The notes below the pieces were generated by a model. The model was given only the letters and a program-made list of their open reading frames with translations, searched no databases and was not told where the DNA came from. A stretch of 64,000 nucleotides of DNA from assembly GCA_027563935.2 (NCBI GenBank), contig CM050453.2:90680665-90744664 (forward strand), given 5' to 3'. The stretch is from Costus lasius (taxonomy: Eukaryota > Streptophyta > Magnoliopsida > Zingiberales > Costaceae). This document shows positions 11,409-21,420 of this stretch, piece by piece; positions within the stretch are counted from its first letter, which is position 1; each line of letters begins with the position of its first letter. Both the position numbers and the translations under genes were made by a program.

Positions 11409-12454
11409 GGGCTCAAGAGAAAGGAGAAGGGGGTGGTCCATGGCGAGAGGAGGATTACGTTGAGAGCCCAAAGCTTGGTTACAAGGCAAGAATACAAGTA
11501 TTCCAAGGAGAGGAAGGCGACATCAAGGGAGGAGAGAAGGAGTTTGTCTTAATTCTTTTCTCATCTTTACTTTGTTCGGTTTCCTTTACATATTAATTGT
11601 AAGTCTTGCACTTGTTGTAATCATGTGTGTACTAGCATAAAACCTCAATCGGGATTTGGGCGTAACCCGTCTTTTTGATTTGTAAGTGTTAATGTTGAGA
11701 ACTGCTTTTTGATATATCTTTCGAAGCCATTTGATCTTGGTTTGTTTCACTCGTGTTTATCGATTTTTGGCTAGATCGGTTTTCACACTTTAAGTTGGTT
11801 GTGGTAAAATTTGAGAGGTGAATTGCATTCAACGGATCCTCCTTGATCAATCTTGTGTGATCTATTACGAGAGTCGTAGAGACCACTTGGGGAATCTTCA
11901 TGTCCTGTTTCAACACAATCTACTTATGCTTAGTTGACGCAGCGGATGTTATGGGTGAGTTGGTCCTTAATTCAGTACTCTACGGTGGGGGAAACCATGA
12001 TGCCTAATACGTGAGAGGGGCTGTAGGCGAGAGAAGTAAAACGTGTGGAGCGATGAAAACTCGAGAAAACCGATGAAAACCCGTGCCGCGGAGACGCGAC
12101 TTGAGCAATACCAGCGAATCGAAGGAGACAATGAGCACGATTCTATGAATGAAACTACTCACCTGAATTGTAGAGCCAATTTCTTGAAGCAAGCACGTGC
12201 ACGCAGGACCTAGACGGGGCTGCGGAGGATGAACGCTGCGAGTCCAAGATACAAGCCGAACAATGATTGCTTTGAAGAGGACACGGAGCCTTGGGAGGTT
12301 CTCCGGGTGTTTTGATTGAAAACTAAAAAGCGATTACAAGAGAGGGGGCGAAGAAACCCTAGGCGAGCTCTTCGGAGTTTGAAGTGGTCTAAAGCTTCGC
12401 GTGGGGGAAGGTGCTACTACAACAAAGCTAAGAAACTAGTAGTCTCTCGGCCCT

Positions 12455-12462
12455 CTTTTATA
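12455..12462 (-). promoter_or_regulatory. TATA box, IL1 LTR A
   Basis: The minus strand reads TATAAAAG after CCTCTTGTTC. The same context occurs in copies B (16068-16075, minus) and C (17459-17466, plus) and in the related solo LTR (20599-20606, minus). Confidence 0.65.
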
Positions 12463-12959
12463 GAACAAGAGGGAGGGGTGAGGTACAAGCTACACACATG
12501 GGGTTTGTTGGAGACACCAACAACCCCTAACAACTAAAGAGGGTCTAAGATGCCCTCTAACAACCTAAAAAGCAATAACTAACTTGGGAATAAAAGTACA
12601 GCAAACAACACGGGGTGGCTGGCGCATGGGCCTTCTTGCTGGGCCGTTGTCGACGGCTACACCATCTCGGAGCAGGCTACTATGAAGTAGAAAAACTTGC
12701 TGATCATGGGCTGATTCTGGATGTTGGTGGTGGTCTCTTGGGCTGAGTTGAGGAACCGATTGTTGTAGCAATCCGCGGTGGCTTCCAGTTGGGGTCCTCA
12801 CGGAAGAGTAGCCATAGGGACGGGTTGGAGCGACTCCGAAGATGTAGGTGAAGCCTCGTTGATGGAGCGGACGTGGCCAGTTGTTGCTGAAGAAGGGCTC
12901 ACCACACCCACAAAACGGTCCGGGGGGGTGCGAAGACCATTGCGAGCGTCGAACGGGAA

Positions 12960-13570
12960 AAATGATCTTCGTGTGTTTTCTGGGGATAAACACGTCCTGG
13001 CCGTGCTTGCCGTCACGGCCGTGATCAGCGTCTGGATTTCCCGTCGGGGCGAACACGGCTGGAGGCATGGGTGTGTCGGTGATCTGCGAGCTCGTCACGA
13101 CCGTGTCCCTTGTCACAGCCTGGCCGTGTCCCTCGTCACGGCCTGGCCGTGTTGGGGTCGAATAGGTTTTATGGCAGTGTCGTAACGAGTGTCACGGGCC
13201 GTAATGTGGGGTCCAAAATCCATAGAAAGTTTGGACACGGCCGTGTTCCAGGTCATGGCCTAGCCATGCTGAAGTGGGCTAGTGACGCCGGATGGGGGAC
13301 TGGTCACATCCTGGCCGTGTTCCTCATCACGGCTGTGATCGCTGAGGTCGAAGTCCACTGAACTCGTCACGGCAGGTGTCACGGGCGTGTCGCGGACCGT
13401 GTTGGCATGCGTGTTCTTCCTTGACGGTGTCACGGCCGTGTTCTCCATTATAGCCTGGCCGTGTTGAGGTGGGCTATGTCACGCAGAGTCGGTCACGGCT
13501 GCTGGAATGGTCGTTCTTCTTGTCACAGCCATGTCTGCCAACACGGCCTGGCCGTGTTCAAGGTGACAGA
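12960..13570. repeat. Palindromic CACGGCCGTG-type modules in IL1 LTR
   Basis: At least a dozen short dyads of the form CACGGCCGTG, CACGGCCTGGCCGTG or CACGGCTGTG are spaced irregularly through about 600 bases of U3. They create long open frames in several readings that are not genes. The same block is present, inverted, in copy C (about 16470-16930). Confidence 0.85.
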
Positions 13571-13789
13571 GTGCTTCTTGATCTGAAATTTGTGGGGCAT
13601 CCTCCTCAGGTCCTGGGGAGTCTCCCCAAGTGTCTCCCAAAGGTGTTGGGCCGCCCTCATGTGTGTCCATGACTCCGTCACGTATCCCGGGGTGGGAAGA
13701 ATTCTCCTCCGGAGAATAAGAATTCTCCTTCGAGGTGGAGGCCCGCAACTCCTTGGGCGGAGCCGGGGTCAGGCAGATCTTATGCCCTC

Positions 13790-15453
13790 TGTGCTAGAAG
13801 ATGTAGGTGTTAGACTGGCCATAGTGGATGACGTCGCGGTCATAGAGCCAAGGTCGGCCAATGGGCGACGTCCATGGATGTAACGTCGCACCACACCTTC
13901 TCGGCGTAGTCACCGAAGTAAATGGGGACCTGGCAGTGATGGGTGATGGGCAGGCTGGACGCGTCGACCCACGCAATCGAGTAGGGTCAAGGGTGCGGCT
14001 CCAAAGGGACACCGAAATGGGTGACCGCCATCCGGGAGACCGTCGTTGAGGCTGCTACCCCCATCAATCACGATTTTGCACGAGTGTCCATTACACTTAA
14101 TATAAGCGTAAAAGATGCTCGTGTGCTTCCAATCCTCGGACGGAGGGGGAGAGTGCACAAGGGTGCAGCGGACTATGGCCAAGGTAGGGCGCGGGCTCGA
14201 CTCCTCATCGGAGTAACACTGGGGTCCAACCTCTTGGGCCGATGGTGGCCCGGGAGCAGTGACGACGTGGGGGTTGCACGGAGCGGCCGCGATGTGCAAG
14301 GAACGGCTGTGAACTGTAGGCCAGTCCCGGTTGAAGTGACCAGTCTGACTACAGTGACGACAAGGTCCGGGGGGGCACCGCAGCGAGGGGTGCCTTACCC
14401 TTTTCGTCCCAGGTGAGACGGGGCACATGTGCCTCGCGTGGAGCATCATGCAGAGGTCATCGGGGACGTGCGTGCTGGGGACGCGGAGGAGCCTCGTGGC
14501 AGGGGGTCGGGGCATGCGCGGGGGGCGCATGAACCAGAAGACGCTGGGGAACAGGTTTACCGCGATGGGGCTGCGAACGCAAATCCTGCTTGACCTCGTG
14601 AGCATGGTCTAGGATGAGGATGATCGAGTCTAACCCATAGGACGGAAAGGCGCGTCGGATATCCTCGCGGAGTCCGCGCTTAAACCTAGAGAGCATGAAT
14701 GCCGAGTCCTCCCTAAGATTGCAACGGATTTTGAGTTTGTCGAAGCGAGAGTGGTACGCATCGACGGAGTCGGACCCCTGCGAGATAGCGGAATAGGAGT
14801 CAAGGAGGCGCTGATGGTAAGTGGGTGGCACATATTTCTCCATAAGGTGATAGCACATCTCTTCCCACCGAGTGATGGGGGGAAGACGCTGGTCGGTCAA
14901 CTAGTTGGCGCTCAACGTTTGTCCAGTACAACCGGGCGGGGCTGGTGAGCAGTAGGCGAACAGAACTGACCTTAAGGTGCACGGACATAGCGCTCCACTC
15001 GAAATAGTTTTCCACGGCTGAAACCCAGTCGAGGAAATCGTTGGGATCTAGGCTACCCTTAAAGATAGGGGGGTCGATGCGCGTGAGACGACGGACCTCA
15101 TCATCCTCGCGACTTCGCTGGATCGGACGCTGCGGGGGAGGGGCCTCCTCTGCCCACGTGGACTCATCACCGAACAGGTTGTACCACGGGGATTCGTTGT
15201 TGCGCATGTGCAGCGGGGCCAACAAAGGGGCACTAAGCGAGGGCTGCCCCATGGCGGGCTTAGACTTGAGTTCCACAACTTGGTCCGTGAGGTGTTGGAC
15301 CGACGGCATTAAATGCTGAAACATAACCTCCATCGCTTCCAAGCGTGTGGATAGCGATTCAACCAACTCTACCCTAGGCGGAGTACTTTCCTCAGTCATA
15401 GTGGGCACTTGGGTAGGGGGGTTTTGGTAAGAGGTTCCTGATCTAGTAGTCAT
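13790..15453 (-). pseudogene. IL1 gag-protease (decayed)
   Basis: Gag starts at 15453 (MTTRSGTSYQNPPTQ), about 95 bases after the LTR end. The capsid core reads DPNDFLDWVSAVENYFEWSAM and, after a frameshift near 14900, ITRWEEMCYHLMEKYVPP. A zinc knuckle follows, CRHCSQTGHFNRDW, with the last Cys replaced by Trp. The protease reads CKIVIDGGSSLN near 14070 and later LGRPWLYDRDV near 13850 in another frame. The frame then runs into LTR A with no RT or integrase. Gag-only or gag-protease elements of this kind are known in plants as non-autonomous derivatives. Confidence 0.85.
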
Positions 15454-15532
15454 GGTGACAGAAAATGTATGAGTATGCAATGCGGAAGAGAAAACCGAAG
15501 AAACCGTATGATACAAGAGTTAGCTCCAACTT

Positions 15533-15544
15533 GCTTTGATACCA
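15533..15544 (-). other. Primer-binding site of IL1, tRNA-Met type
   Basis: The minus strand reads TGGTATCAAAGC, one base from the usual initiator-Met complement TGGTATCAGAGC. It lies four bases inside the LTR boundary at 15549, so LTR copy B is the element's own 5' LTR. Confidence 0.85.
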
Positions 15545-15548
15545 AAAT

Positions 15549-16466
15549 TGACGCAGCGGATGTTATGGGTGAGTTGGTCCTTAATTCAGTACTCTACGGT
15601 GGGGGAAACCATGATGCCGAATACGTGAGAGGGGCTGTAGGCGAGGGAAGTAAAACGTGCGGAGCGATGAAAACTTGAGAAAACCGATGAAAACCCATGT
15701 TGCGGAGACATGACTTGAGCAATACCAGCGAACCGAAGGAGACAACGAGCATGATTCTACGAATGAAACTACTCACCTGAATTGTAGAGCCAATTTCTTG
15801 AAGCAAGCACGTGCGCGCAGGACCTAGATGGGGCTGCGGAGGCGGAACGGTGCAAGTCAAAGATACAAGCCAAACAATGATTGCTTTGAAGTGGACCCGG
15901 AGCCTTGGGAGGTTCTCCAGGTGTTTTGATTGAAAACTAAAAAGCGATTATAAGAGAGGGGGCGAAGAAACCCTAGGCGAGCTCTTCGGAGTTTGAAGTG
16001 GTCTAAACCTTCACGTGGGGAAGGTGCTACTACAACAAAGCTAAGAAACTAGTAGTCCCTCAGCCTTCTTTTATAGAACAAGAGGGAGGGGTGAGGCACA
16101 AGCTACTCACATGGGGTTTGTTGGAGACACCAACAACCCCTAACAACTAAAGAGGGTCTAAGATGCCCTCTAACAACCTGAAAAGCAATAACTAACTAGG
16201 GAATAAAATTACAGCAAACAACACGCGGGGTGGCTGGCGCATGGGCCTTCTTGCTGGGCCGTCGATTGGGCCGTTGTCGACGGCTACACCATCTCGGAGC
16301 AGGCTACCACGAAGCAGCAGAACTTGTTGATCGTGGGCTGATTCTGGACGTTGGTGGTGGTCTCTTGGGCTGAGTTGAGGACCCGTTTGTTGTAGTGATC
16401 CGTGGTGGATTCCAGTGGGGGTCCTCGCGGAAGAGTAGCCATAGGGACGGGTTGGAGCGACTCTGC
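15549..16466 (-). repeat. IL1 LTR copy B (5' LTR, U3 side missing)
   Basis: The 918 bases match 11935-12840 of copy A in the same orientation, with scattered differences. Near GAGCGACTCTG the sequence switches to the reverse complement of the interior of the LTR, which starts copy C. The promoter-containing part (TATA at 16068-16075, minus) is kept. Confidence 0.88.
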
Positions 16467-17985
16467 GCGACACAGCCCACCTCAACATGGCCAAGCCGTA
16501 ACGGAGAACACGACCGTGACACGGTCAAGGAAGAACGCGCATGCCAACACGGTCCGCGACACACCCATGACACCTGCTGTGATGAGTTCGGCGGACTTCG
16601 GCCTCAGCGATCACGGTCGTGACGAGGAACACAGCCAGGCCGTGACCAGTCCCCCATCCGGCATCGCCAGCCTACCAGGAACACGGCCGTGTCCAAACTT
16701 TCTGTGGATTTTGGACCCCACATTACGTCCTGTGACACTCATTACAGCACTGCCATAAAACCTGCTCGACCCCAACACGGCCAGGCCATGACGAGGGACA
16801 CGGCCGTGATGAGCTTGCAGATCACCGACACACCCATGCCTCCAGCCGTGTTCGCCCTGACGGGAAATCCAGACACTGATCACGGCCATGACGGCAAGCA
16901 CGGCCAGGCCGTGTTTAGCCCAGAAAACACACAGAGATCATTTTTCATCCCGTTCGACGCTCGCAACAGTCTTCGCACCCCCCCTGGACCGTTTTGTGGG
17001 TGTGGTGAGCCCTTCTTCAGCAACAACTGGCCACGTCCGCTCCATCAACGAGGCTTCACCTGCATCTATGGAGTCGCTCCAACCTGTCCCTATGGCTACT
17101 CTTCCGCGAGGACCCCCACTGGAAGCCACCGCGGATCGCTACAACAACCGGGTCCTCAACTCAGCCCAAGAGACCGCCACCAACGTCCAGAATCAGCCCA
17201 CGATCAGCAAGTTCTACAGCTTCGTGGTAGCCTACTCCGAGATGGTGTAGCCACTGACAACGGCCGAATCGACGGCCCAGCAAGAGGGCACATGCGCCAG
17301 CCACCCCGCGTGTTGTTTGCTGTACTTTTATTCCCTAGTTAGTTATTGCTTTTCAGGTTGTTAGAGGGCATCTTAGACCCTCTTTAGTTGTTAGGGGTTG
17401 TTGGTGTCTCCAACAAACCACATGTGAGTAGCTTGTGCCTCACCCCTCCCTCTTGTTCTATAAAAGAAGGCTGAGGGACTACTAGTTTCTTAGCTTTGTT
17501 GTAGTAGCACCTTCCCCACGTGAAGGTTTACACCACTTCAAACTCCGAAGAGCTCGCCTAGGGTTTCTTCGCCCCCTCTCTTATAATCGCTTTTTAGTTT
17601 TCAATCAAAACACCTGGAGAACCTCCCAAGGCTCCGGGTCCACTTCAAAGCAATCATTGTTTGGCTTGTATCTTCGACTCGCACCGTTCCGCCTCCGCAG
17701 CCCCATCTAGGTCCTGCGCGCACGTGCTTGCTTCAAGAAATTGGCTCTACAATTCAGGTGAGTAGTTTCATTCGTAGAATCATGCTCGTTGTCTCCTTCG
17801 GTTCGCTAGTATTGCTCAAGTCACGTCTCCGCAACACGGGTTTTCATCGGTTTTCTCAAGTTTTCATCGCTCCGCACATTTTACTTCCCTCGCCTACAGC
17901 CCCTCTCACGTATTCGGCATCATGGTTTCCCCCACCGTAGAGTACTGAATTAAGGACCAACTCACCCATAACATCCGTTGCGTCA
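16460..17985 (+). repeat. IL1 LTR copy C, inverted, reaching the right terminus
   Basis: This is the reverse complement of about 11935-13490 of copy A, lacking roughly the first 190 bases of U3. It ends TCCGTTGCGTCA, an intact U5 end, followed by the TTAGT duplication. Its TATA box (17459-17466) points right, out of IL1. The open frame at 16689-17342 is a by-product of the palindromic modules. Confidence 0.88.
17459..17466 (+). promoter_or_regulatory. TATA box, IL1 LTR C, reading outward
   Basis: TATAAAAG follows CCCTCTTGTTC. Because copy C is inverted, this promoter faces the right flank, while copy A (12455, minus) faces the left flank. Confidence 0.65.
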
Positions 17986-18379
17986 TTAGTCTACCGTGAG
18001 AGTAGGAAACTAACTAAGTAGATTATGGAGTTGTCCACCGTGAGAGTAGGAGACTAACTAAGTTGCTGAGTTGTGCGCCCGAGAGCAGTACGGCTCAAGA
18101 GGACCTATCCTTGGTTTTTTTTTCTAAAGATTTTCTAAGCAGTACTTTTCGTTACGCTTATTAGTTGATAGATGTGGTGAACCCAGATTTCCCGATTTCC
18201 CTCTCATCGATATGACATTTGTTTTATTACGCTTTTAGCTTAGTTTGCATTACCAACCGAGGTTTTTAATCACTTAGCTATCGAAGATCAGAATATTTGT
18301 ACTTGGCAATCCATCCCTATGGGAACAATATCTTAAGTACTACATCGGTAAGCCGTGCGCTTGCGGATTTTGTGCAACA

Positions 18380-19613
18380 TTAAGTTAATGGAGTGTCAAA
18401 TGAAAATGAGATATAGCTTAATTTGAGAAGTTGATTTAGGTAATGAGTAGGACTTTGGAGTGATCCAGTGTCGTGTACTAAGGAGAGGCATGGAGGTAGG
18501 AATCTTGTCTTTTCCTTTGTAAATCATGGTATTAATATATGTTACACCATGATCTTCTTACTATTCCTTTTCTTATTATTGTTTCTAATTCCTTTGTACT
18601 CTTTGTGTTGATTAATTGAAGCATGTGAATGAATGTTTGTGGTTTAAAGTTGCATTATTGACACTGCGTTCATATATTTGTTGAAATAATTGATATATTC
18701 GATGTTATGCATTTTGTTAAGTTATGATTAATTTATAAGTGGTATTGATGCTTGCATGAAAATGTTGTGACTGTGTTGATCTTCTTGGCTGGTCGAGGTG
18801 AGAACTAGTGGACCATAGTTTAGCTATAGTTTCCTATTGGCATTTGGACTATAGCGGTGCTGGCTAGGGCTTACCATCAGATTGTCTTCGGACAATGCTA
18901 GGTCGCTAGGTGTTGGATGCAACACCATCGGGCTGTCTCTTAACAATCATTCCACTATGTGAGCTAGCAGTGGAAACACTCTACCCAAGAGTGCGGCTCA
19001 TGATGAGGGTTTGTGGTCGAAGCTTAATGATTTCATGACTTGCGTGTTAAAAGTATTTTTATGATATCGTATTTATGATATTATGATATATGTGATGTTG
19101 TGGTAGAAGATTAATTGTTTGCTTATCTTGTATTTGGCGCATGGCATCATCTTGTTACGATTCCTACGCAGCCTTTTGCTTACTCCCTTTGTTTTGCCTC
19201 TAGGTCTAGATGCAACACCAGCTATAAATTGGTAGATAGCAATAGAGACTAACCCAAAGTTTTGGGTAATTTGTTGTATGATGGGGTAGTTAGGTAGTAT
19301 TGTAAGTTGACTTTTGCCTTGTACTTGTTATATAGACTTATTACTTTTTGGACATTAAATCCATGTTTTGGGTTATGGATTGATCATACTTGTAGTTTTG
19401 TTATCAAATCGATCAATTTTGGTTTTGATTATGATGCATATAAATGATGTGAATTTATGATAAATATATTGGTTATCAATCAAGGTTGATATATAGGGTG
19501 TAGATTAAAAATATTATTGGATTATGATATGATAATTAGTAAGACATTGTTACACCTCAAGGGTGAATTTATCAATCGAGTTATTTTGGACGACACTCTA
19601 TCGGGGTGTGACA
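18380..19613 (+). repeat. Tekay-1 5' LTR, right part
   Basis: Non-coding sequence ends TCGGGGTGTGACA seven bases before a tRNA-Met primer-binding site, the usual LTR-PBS arrangement. The start was removed to the left by the Athila-1 insertion at 18379/18380. No gene is seen in it. Confidence 0.8.
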
Positions 19614-19620
19614 ATTTATT

Positions 19621-19632
19621 TGGTATCAGAGC
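19621..19632 (+). other. Primer-binding site of Tekay-1, initiator tRNA-Met
   Basis: TGGTATCAGAGC is an exact match to the common plant initiator-Met primer-binding sequence, seven bases after the LTR end. Confidence 0.93.
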
Positions 19633-20598
19633 CAAGGTTGTAGGAGTTAATCTCAGGACCTAGGTTTATAGGAACCTAGGTGGGTAGGGGTAAGCCCTAA
19701 GGATTTTGTTTTGGTTTTAATATTAAGAATATAGGATAGTAAGAACTTATGTATTAGTTTACTTGCAATTGTTTGAATAACTTTGTGTTTGTGGTTGGTA
19801 GGATGGCTCCAAAGACGCAGAAAGGGATATCTTCTACTGGTTCTCAGAGGACACGAAGAGGGGCTAGAGAGCCAAGAGAGTGAGGTGCTTCTTTAGAAGA
19901 GGCAATGGCACTACCACAACAATCGCGAAGGGTACCTAGAAGAAGCCAAAATGAACTAGGATGGTGATGTAGCGCCTAATAGGAGGGAGGGTCCTTAAGC
20001 CATACTCTAGGGATTTTACACAATGCACGTAAAACAGCAGTGGGTCGTGAGACGAGGGAAGGAAAAACACTTCGGAAAGTGCAGGAGAAACCGGTAGAAA
20101 GCGCGACGAAAACGGTGACGAGTTCGATTAGGGCAACACTAATGCGATTGAAAAGCGACGACACCCAACTATTAACGCAACACACTAACCTCAAAGCAAA
20201 TTTTAAGCAATCCTCGCAGCACACTTGGCACGTTAACCTCAGCCACGCAATGGACAGCGATTGTGCAGGACGTAGCTCACCGGCCTTTGTAGCTGAAAAC
20301 AAGCCAAAGAACACAAGAACGAACCACGCTTCCGAAGAGGGAACAACGTGGGGTGAAAGAGGAAAATCGCAGCGAAGGAACACACAACGAAAATGAGAAA
20401 CAGGCGAACCTGACCAACCGGAAGGGTGGGATTTACTTCAAGCTGAAAGCGGGAAACAACTTGGAATCGAGGCGTCCTCGACTTGAACAACGATGAAGGC
20501 GAGGCTCCGGCTCGACTTCTACAAATGCTGGCGACTCTAACTCACCAGGAGGTCTCTCCACTCCAAGAGAACTAAGGAACCCTACAGCCCAACCTCCT

Positions 20599-20606
20599 CT
20601 TTTATA
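20599..20606 (-). promoter_or_regulatory. TATA box of the solo LTR
   Basis: The minus strand reads TATAAAAG after CTCTATTC, as in IL1. It faces the upstream gag remnant of Tekay-1. Confidence 0.6.
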
Positions 20607-21126
20607 GAATAGAGGGGTGGGAACAAACAAAACGCACAAAGGATGAACTACTTTAACTAACCAACTACTCTCGCAGGCCACCAAAGTAGTCAAGCTGCGA
20701 CTAAAGACAAAATATAACAAACTCCTAACTAATATTCTGTGGGGCAGGTGGTGTGATTCCGCGTCTTTGTACGGTCGTGGTCTAGACGCGTTCCGAACAC
20801 ACGGCGATGAGGCAGCAAAACTTCGATGTTGTGGGCTGGGCAACGACCATCGCGGCCCGCTCTTGGGCCGTGTTGTTGACGAGGTTGAGCAGCCCACTTG
20901 GAGTAAAATCTTCAGGGGACTTTCCCTTGGGTGGCGCCGCGTCGGTGCGGATGGGGAGAGAGCTAGTGGCGCCCAAGAAGCGGTCCGGAGGCTTACTTTG
21001 GCGTTGGGATTGCCAGATTTCCACTTTGTTGAGCTCCCTTGACTCCTCATGGGGTGGAGCAACATGGTAGGGAGGGCGGTGCACATCAAAGTGGGGTCGT
21101 CGAGGCTAAAATGGATCTCCAGGGGC

Positions 21127-21420
21127 GAACACGGCCTGACCGTGATGGTGGGCACGGCCGTGTTCAGAGTCACCGAAATCCACAGAAGCGGACACGGCTT
21201 GCCCGTGCTTGGAGTCACACTCATGCTTGGCATCGTCGAAATCCACAGAAGCGGACACGGCTTGCCCGTGCTTGGAGTCACGCCCGTGCTCAGCGTCGTC
21301 GAAATCCACAGAAGCGGACACGGCTTGCCGTTGCTTGGAGTCACACCCGTGCTTGGCATTCGCGTCCCTAGGCGACCGTGTCACGGCCGTGTCTAAGCGC
21401 ACGGCCTGGCCGTGCTTGGG
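21127..21420. repeat. 63-bp tandem repeats with CACGG palindromes
   Basis: Units starting GAAATCCACAGAAGCGG begin at 21175, 21238 and 21301, a 63-bp period, three copies. Each carries CACGGCTTGCCCGTG or a variant. Flanking sequence has further CACGGCCGTG dyads. Because 63 is a multiple of three, both strands stay open, which produces spurious ORFs. Confidence 0.88.

Larger units (their letters stand above)
11935..13680 (-). repeat. IL1 LTR copy A (element 3' LTR, complete)
   Basis: Read on the minus strand it starts TGACGGAGTCATGG at 13680 and ends CGCTGCGTCA at 11935, with a TGACG/CGTCA terminal inverted repeat. The U3 boundary is inferred from this repeat and from alignment with the related solo LTR at 19965-21550; no clear polypurine tract is visible beside it. 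The U5 boundary is exact, from the target duplication and from the LTR-PBS junction at 15549. Confidence 0.8.
11935..17985. mobile_element. IL1: gag-protease retrotransposon with inverted terminal LTRs
   Basis: This 6051-bp insertion in the Athila-1 LTR is bounded by TTAGT at 11930-11934 and 17986-17990. Its left end is the U5 end of a minus-oriented LTR (11935-13680), its right end the U5 end of a plus-oriented LTR (to 17985). Between them are a minus-strand gag-protease pseudogene, a tRNA-Met type primer-binding site and a truncated minus LTR. No RT, RNase H or integrase is present, so it depended on another element. The right end should be a U3 end in a normal copy; the TTAGT duplication shows that this U5-U5 form itself integrated. 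Confidence 0.85.
1..18379 (+). mobile_element. Athila-1: Ty3/gypsy Athila-lineage retrotransposon, left end outside window
   Basis: The element runs from a partial 5' LTR through a tRNA-Asp type primer-binding site, gag, protease, reverse transcriptase, RNase H, integrase, an env-like remnant and a polypurine tract to a 3' LTR ending at 18379. The gag and pol blocks are diagnostic of the Athila lineage, for example the RT blocks RKDHFPLPFIDQML and FMDDFS. It carries a solo LTR at 6556-8795, the IL1 element at 11935-17985, and a stray piece of its own LTR inside gag. Many stops make it non-functional. Its right flank is Tekay-1 LTR sequence, so it inserted into that element; the left target duplication lies outside the window. 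Confidence 0.93.
10722..18379 (+). repeat. Athila-1 3' LTR, interrupted by IL1
   Basis: The LTR starts TGATGTCTTG and ends GTGCAACA. Removing IL1 (11935-17985) and one 5-bp duplication leaves about 1.6 kb. The part after IL1 matches the partial 5' LTR at 1-348. The U5 side contains a short tandem duplication of a segment beginning CCACCGYGAGAGTAGGA. A TATA box lies at 11401. Confidence 0.9.

Noticed and set aside
12565..13116. 183-codon minus-strand frame
   Set aside because: Part of IL1 LTR A; a by-product of GC-rich palindromic modules.
16689..17342. 217-codon open frame on the plus strand
   Set aside because: It lies wholly in IL1 LTR copy C. The openness comes from CACGGCC-type repeats; the reverse-complement region in copy A has unrelated frames and there is no domain.
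11935..17985. DNA transposon with long terminal inverted repeats (foldback type)
   Set aside because: The repeat next to the tRNA-Met primer-binding site, gag-protease coding sequence, TG..CA ends and a 5-bp duplication identify the repeats as LTRs.
20433..21359. 308-codon open frame on the minus strand
   Set aside because: Inside a solo LTR and made of 63-bp repeats whose length is a multiple of three. No start context or domain.
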